From NCBI GenBank assembly GCA_903910555.1, contig CAIVZZ010000013.1, forward strand, positions 204,461-268,460: DNA of 64,000 bases, in the 5' to 3' direction. This document shows positions 60,697-64,000 of the stretch, in pieces (within the stretch, counting starts at the first letter, position 1; each line of letters begins with the position of its first letter). The DNA is from an uncultured Gemmatimonadota bacterium (GTDB lineage Bacteria > Gemmatimonadota > Gemmatimonadetes > Gemmatimonadales > Gemmatimonadaceae). Made by a program: the position numbers and the translations under genes. The notes under the pieces were generated by a model. The model searched no databases, was not told where the DNA came from, and was given only the letters and a program-made list of their open reading frames with translations.

Positions 60697-62196
60697 TTAC
60701 TGCGCGACATTGCTCGAGATGATCCGCGCGCGCACTCCGCCGCGACTCACCTTCCCTGCGGCATTCCGCTCGAGGTGATCGACGAACCAAATGCGCTTGG
60801 GCGCTTTCACCGAGCCGAGTTCGGCCTTCACCCACGCGATCAGGTTCTCCGCCGAAACGTCCATTTCTTCGCGTACCACCACGGCCGCGTTCACCGCGTC
60901 GCCCCATTTCGCGTCTGGCATTCCGAACACCGCGCATTCCTCGACGGCGCGATGTTTCGCGAGGCACGCTTCGACGTCCGCCGGATAAACTTTGAAGCCG
61001 CCGGTGTTGATCACTTCGCGGAGCCGGCCGCGAATGAACAGATAGCCGCGGTCGTCGATCGTGCCGATATCGCCCGTGTGCAGCCAACCGTCGACGATCG
61101 TGCGAGCTGTCTCTTCTTCACGATCGAGATAGCCGCTCATGACGAGCGGGCCGCTCACTACTATCTCGCCGACTTCACCGGATGGAAGCAGTTCGCCAGT
61201 CGCGCTCACGATCCCAACCGTGACAACCGGCGAGGGGCGGCCGACTGATAAGAGATTCTCTTCTATTAGAAGCTCGTCGGCGCGCATGGCCGAGATGATT
61301 TGGGGCGCTTCGACTTGCCCGTAGGCGGTTTCGATCACCGGGCCTAGAGCGGATTGGCAGTCACGGATGCGTTGGGGTGGCATCGGGGCGGCGGAGTAGA
61401 TCACGTGGCGGAGAGAACTACTTTTGCCGCGGGTGTACGCGGGTGCGCGCGGGTGGTCGATCAGGGCGTACAGTAGCGTGGGCGGGGCGTAGATCGTTGT
61501 CACGCCATGTGCGGTGATCGCGTCGAATATGATTTCGGGCTTCGCACTTTCTACGAGCACGTGCGTGCCGCCGACTTCCAACATCGGAAGCACAAAACAG
61601 GACGCGCCGTGCGTGAGCGGCGCCGCAATCAGATTCACATCGTCGGATTGAAACTCGAAGAAATCACGGAGTCCATCGGCCTGCGCGTTCACGCAGCGCT
61701 GCGACTGCACCACGGCCTTGGGCGCGCCGGTGCTCCCGCCGCTGAACTTGATGATCTGTGGATCTTCAGCGCCACGCTCAGCGCGAGCCGGCGTCTTGCC
61801 ATCGTACTCGGCTATCATTTTCCGAATCGCTGCCGCGTCGTCAATGAGAATCGATGGACGGGTTGCGGCGATCATCGCATCGAGCTCAGCGCGCGCGTTT
61901 CGAAATCCGAGCGGCACCCACACCTTCCCAGCCGCGTACGTCGCGAGCAGCGCGACGAGATGCTCGTACGAATTGGAGAGACAGATTCCAACGCGACTTC
62001 CCGCCGCGCCGTCGCGCTCCTGAAACGCCGCGGCAACGGCATCAACCGCGCGCGCGAGGCCGGCATACGTGACGTCGCCGTCAGCCGTACCCGCGACCGC
62101 AACGGCATCGCGATTCCGTGCCACACTCTGATAGAAACGATCGATCGGCTGCAGCACTTGCTCCGTTGCGCGGGACAGAATAGTCTCGTGATGCAC
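60697..62196 (-). CDS. AMP-dependent acyl-CoA synthetase / acid-CoA ligase
   Basis: 499 residues from GTG 62196. ANL ligase motifs: FSGGSTGAPKAVV phosphate loop near residue 155 (SGG rather than SGT at its start), ETAYGQVEAP where other members have YGMTE, DGWLHTGDIG, GFKVYPADVEACL and the terminal AAGKVSRGGV. Substrate not assignable; aromatic or fatty acids are common. It is divergent from the VOC gene, with 49 bp between starts, so shared regulation is plausible. Internally (about 61428-61452) the gene reads GCGGGTGTACGCGGGTGCGC, similar to the tandem repeat at the window's end. Confidence 0.88.
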   Translation of the reverse strand: MHHETILSRATEQVLQPIDRFYQSVARNRDAVAVAGTADGDVTYAGLARAVDAVAAAFQERDGAAGSRVGICLSNSYEHLVALLATYAAGKVWVPLGFRNARAELDAMIAATRPSILIDDAAAIRKMIAEYDGKTPARAERGAEDPQIIKFSGGSTGAPKAVVQSQRCVNAQADGLRDFFEFQSDDVNLIAAPLTHGASCFVLPMLEVGGTHVLVESAKPEIIFDAITAHGVTTIYAPPTLLYALIDHPRAPAYTRGKSSSLRHVIYSAAPMPPQRIRDCQSALGPVIETAYGQVEAPQIISAMRADELLIEENLLSVGRPSPVVTVGIVSATGELLPSGEVGEIVVSGPLVMSGYLDREEETARTIVDGWLHTGDIGTIDDRGYLFIRGRLREVINTGGFKVYPADVEACLAKHRAVEECAVFGMPDAKWGDAVNAAVVVREEMDVSAENLIAWVKAELGSVKAPKRIWFVDHLERNAAGKVSRGGVRARIISSNVAQ

Positions 62197-62245
62197 GACC
62201 CACTAAGTCAATCCACGTCAACTGTACGCCAATCCCGCGCAACGC

Positions 62246-63187
62246 ATGAGCTTCCCAATACTCGGCCTGCACCACGTCACCGCCACCGCCAACGACGCAC
62301 AGGCCGATCTCGATTTCGGTATGAAAGCGCTCGGCCTTCGCCTCGTAAAGAAGACGGTGAACTTCGATAACCGCGGCGTCTACCACTTCTATTATGGTGA
62401 CGAGCACGGCACGCCGGGCACACTCTGGACAACCTTTCCATACAAACTGTTGAACGTCCCGCCCGGCGTGAAAGGCGCTGGGCAGGTCACGACGACTTCT
62501 TTCTCTGTGCCCGCAGGCTCGCTCGACATTTGGAAGAAGCGCCTGCGCGACCATGGCTTCACGGTGACCGACGCGCCGCCACGCTTTGGAGAAGAGTCAA
62601 TCGTCGTCGCCGATCCGTCAGGCCTCGTGATCGAGCTCGTCGCCACCAAGAGCGACTCGCGCGCGCCGTGGACCTCGGGAGGGATCGACGTTGCGTCCGC
62701 AGTACGCGGAATTCACAGCGTTACGCTCACCGAAGCCAACCCCGATGTGACATTCGCATTCATGCAGGAATGGTTTGGCTTTGGAGTCGCCGATGAAATG
62801 GACGGACGCACACGCGTCTCGGTGAACGGCAGCGGCCCCGGCAAATCCGTCGACATTCTCAAATCAACAGACGGCCGCCGAGCGCACAACGGCGTTGGAA
62901 CTGTGCATCACGTCGCGATGGCGATCGCCACTGATGAACAACAGCTCGAACTTCGCGCCGCACTGCTAAAGAGCGGGATCAGCGTGACGCCGGTGATCGA
63001 TCGCTCATACTTCCATTCGATTTATTTTCGCGAACCCGGTGGCGTGTTGTTCGAAGTCGCCACTGTCGAACCCGGTTTCATGGTCGACGAGCCGCTCAAC
63101 GAGCTCGGCAAAGGACTCAAACTTCCGCCGTGGGAAGAAGTGAATCGCGCTGATATCGAATCGCATCTCCCACCGGTGAAATACTGA
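62246..63187 (+). CDS. Ring-cleaving dioxygenase of the glyoxalase/VOC superfamily (MhqO-like)
   Basis: 313 residues with two VOC modules. Metal-site residues can be read in GLHHVTATANDAQADLDFG (His), GVYHFYYGDEHGTPGT, and in the second half VHHVAMAIATDEQQLELRAALLKSG (His) and GGVLFEVATVEPGFMVDE (Glu). The order and length match the MhqO-type hydroquinone/quinone-responsive dioxygenases. It starts 49 bp from the divergent ligase gene, and ends 2 bp before an MhqD-like esterase, so the pair repeats the mhqO-mhqD linkage known from Bacillus quinone resistance. Quinone or catechol detoxification is a plausible role. Confidence 0.85.
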   Translation: MSFPILGLHHVTATANDAQADLDFGMKALGLRLVKKTVNFDNRGVYHFYYGDEHGTPGTLWTTFPYKLLNVPPGVKGAGQVTTTSFSVPAGSLDIWKKRLRDHGFTVTDAPPRFGEESIVVADPSGLVIELVATKSDSRAPWTSGGIDVASAVRGIHSVTLTEANPDVTFAFMQEWFGFGVADEMDGRTRVSVNGSGPGKSVDILKSTDGRRAHNGVGTVHHVAMAIATDEQQLELRAALLKSGISVTPVIDRSYFHSIYFREPGGVLFEVATVEPGFMVDEPLNELGKGLKLPPWEEVNRADIESHLPPVKY

Positions 63188-63189
63188 TC

Positions 63190-63840
63190 ATGACACAAGC
63201 ACATCCGCACGCCGACCAACCGGTGGCACACACCGGCGCGCCGCTCGAAAGTGCAAAAGCGGTGATGATCATGATTCACGGACGGGGCGCATCGCCGGCC
63301 GACATTCTCCCGCTCGGTGCGGAACTGAATACCACGCACGTCGCGTTCGTCGCACCGGCCGCGGCAGGCGGCGCATGGTATCCGCTCCCCTTTATTGCGC
63401 CGCGCGAGAAGAACGAACCGTGGCTCAGCTCCGCGCTCGAGGTAATCGAGTCACTGGTGATTGATTTGATGGATCGCGGATTCGAGCCCGAGCGAATACT
63501 TCTCCTCGGCTTCTCACAGGGCGCATGTCTCGCGGGCGAGTTCGCCATTCGACACCCACGCCGATACGGCGGGATACTCATGCTTAGCGGCGGGCTGATC
63601 GGCGCGCCGGGCACAACGTGGGATGATGTTACGACGGACGCGCTCGAAGACACACCGGTATTCCTCGGCTGCAGCGATGTTGACGCGCACATTCCCAAGG
63701 AACGCGTGATCGAGAGTGAGGCGGTGTTCACCCGGCTCGGCGCGCGCGTGAAGCGCACGCTTTATCCTGGCATGGGTCATCTCGTGAACAATGACGAAAT
63801 CAATGAGGTCCAGTCGATCGTAGCCGAGGCGCTCGTGTAA
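63190..63840 (+). CDS. Alpha/beta hydrolase, phospholipase/carboxylesterase type (MhqD-like)
   Basis: 216 residues. The hydrolase motif set: oxyanion HGRGASPADIL, the nucleophile elbow LLGFSQGACLAGEFA, an acid region FLGCSDVDAHIPKERV and the His in YPGMGHLVNNDEI. This matches the phospholipase/carboxylesterase (COG0400) family, including MhqD. It starts 2 bp after the MhqO-like gene and so is co-translated. It probably hydrolyses an ester, possibly of a quinone adduct or related product. No signal peptide, so cytoplasmic. Confidence 0.9.
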   Translation: MTQAHPHADQPVAHTGAPLESAKAVMIMIHGRGASPADILPLGAELNTTHVAFVAPAAAGGAWYPLPFIAPREKNEPWLSSALEVIESLVIDLMDRGFEPERILLLGFSQGACLAGEFAIRHPRRYGGILMLSGGLIGAPGTTWDDVTTDALEDTPVFLGCSDVDAHIPKERVIESEAVFTRLGARVKRTLYPGMGHLVNNDEINEVQSIVAEALV

Positions 63841-63860
63841 CCAACGACGATACGCCGCGG

Positions 63861-64000
63861 GTTTACGCGGGTTTACGCGGGTTTACGCGGGTTTACGCGG
63901 GTTTACGCGGGTTTACGCGGGTTTACGCGGGTTTACGCGGGTTTACGCGGGTTTACGCGGGTTTACGCGGGTTTACGCGGGTTTACGCGGGTTTACGCGG
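63861..64000. repeat. Perfect 10-bp tandem repeat reaching the window edge
   Basis: Fourteen exact, contiguous copies of GTTTACGCGG run from 63861 to the end at 64000; a partial degenerate copy (TACGCCGCGG) precedes them at 63851-63860. There is no spacer, so it is not a CRISPR array. The period is close to one DNA helical turn. It begins 20 bp after the esterase stop. Its full length is unknown because the window ends inside it. Confidence 0.95.

Noticed and set aside
63861..64000. Possible CRISPR array
   Set aside because: The 10-bp units are identical and contiguous with no spacers, and no cas gene is present.

Overview
The window is high-GC, gene-dense bacterial chromosome. I infer a Gram-negative member of the Gemmatimonadota or a close relative: there are many exported proteins with signal peptides ending in AQ, an OmpA-family protein, a TonB-receptor-like barrel with a carboxypeptidase-regulatory N-terminus, ADOP-type MacB permeases paired with a PadR regulator, S9/M28/M16/M20 peptidases, and frequent GTG starts overlapping the previous stop (GTGA/ATGA). 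This lineage call rests on gene content only; no rRNA or tRNA gene is visible.

Layout. 1-143 is the tail of threonine synthase. 97-7788 (minus strand) is an amino-acid catabolism block: acetoacetyl-CoA synthetase, threonine/serine dehydratase, phenylalanine 4-monooxygenase, 4-hydroxyphenylpyruvate dioxygenase, homogentisate dioxygenase, then an LL-diaminopimelate-type aminotransferase. Together they convert Phe to Tyr to homogentisate, and activate the acetoacetate that the pathway releases. 7970-13801 holds an OmpA-like gene broken by an in-frame amber codon, a Y-family polymerase, a DUF192 lipoprotein, an N-acyl-D-amino-acid deacylase, a lipoprotein alpha/beta hydrolase and dUTPase. 13886-19270 holds two exported proteins of unknown function separated by a roughly 360 bp purine/pyrimidine inverted repeat, an orphan DNA methyltransferase and an M16 homologue lacking its zinc motif. 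19417-24654 holds a frameshifted TonB-receptor-like protein, a cytochrome c and a small carboxypeptidase-regulatory protein.

24662-32080 holds a universal stress protein, a PAS histidine kinase, a Tat-lipoprotein multicopper oxidase, a NarL-type regulator, a DUF3108 protein, YceI and a porin, which looks like a regulated envelope/redox module. 32169-34498 is an LPP20/FlgT-like pair. 34620-48161 holds a hybrid histidine kinase, M28 and S9 peptidases, a FecR/DUF6600 protein, a REC-only regulator coupled to a membrane zinc-ribbon protein, a CgeB-like glycosyltransferase and a small exported protein that shares a Cys-containing N-terminal domain with the FecR/DUF6600 protein.

48226-56450 holds an M20 amidohydrolase, an acyl-CoA synthetase, two MFS transporters, a GNAT acetyltransferase flanked by degenerate repeats, a small lipoprotein and a short RNB ribonuclease. 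56513-60653 holds a PadR-ADOP operon followed by abutting remnants of a multicopper oxidase and a second ADOP permease. 60697-63840 holds an acyl-CoA synthetase divergent from an MhqO/MhqD-like dioxygenase-esterase pair. The window ends inside a perfect 10-bp tandem repeat.

The most interesting items for follow-up are the shared Cys-pair domain (39267 and 47586), the LTxxQ-like tail on the TonB-receptor-like protein, the REC/zinc-ribbon membrane pair, the LPP20/FlgT-like pair, the dispersed palindromic element near 1.3 kb and 12.5 kb, and the several repeat structures. I found no CRISPR array, prophage or complete insertion sequence.
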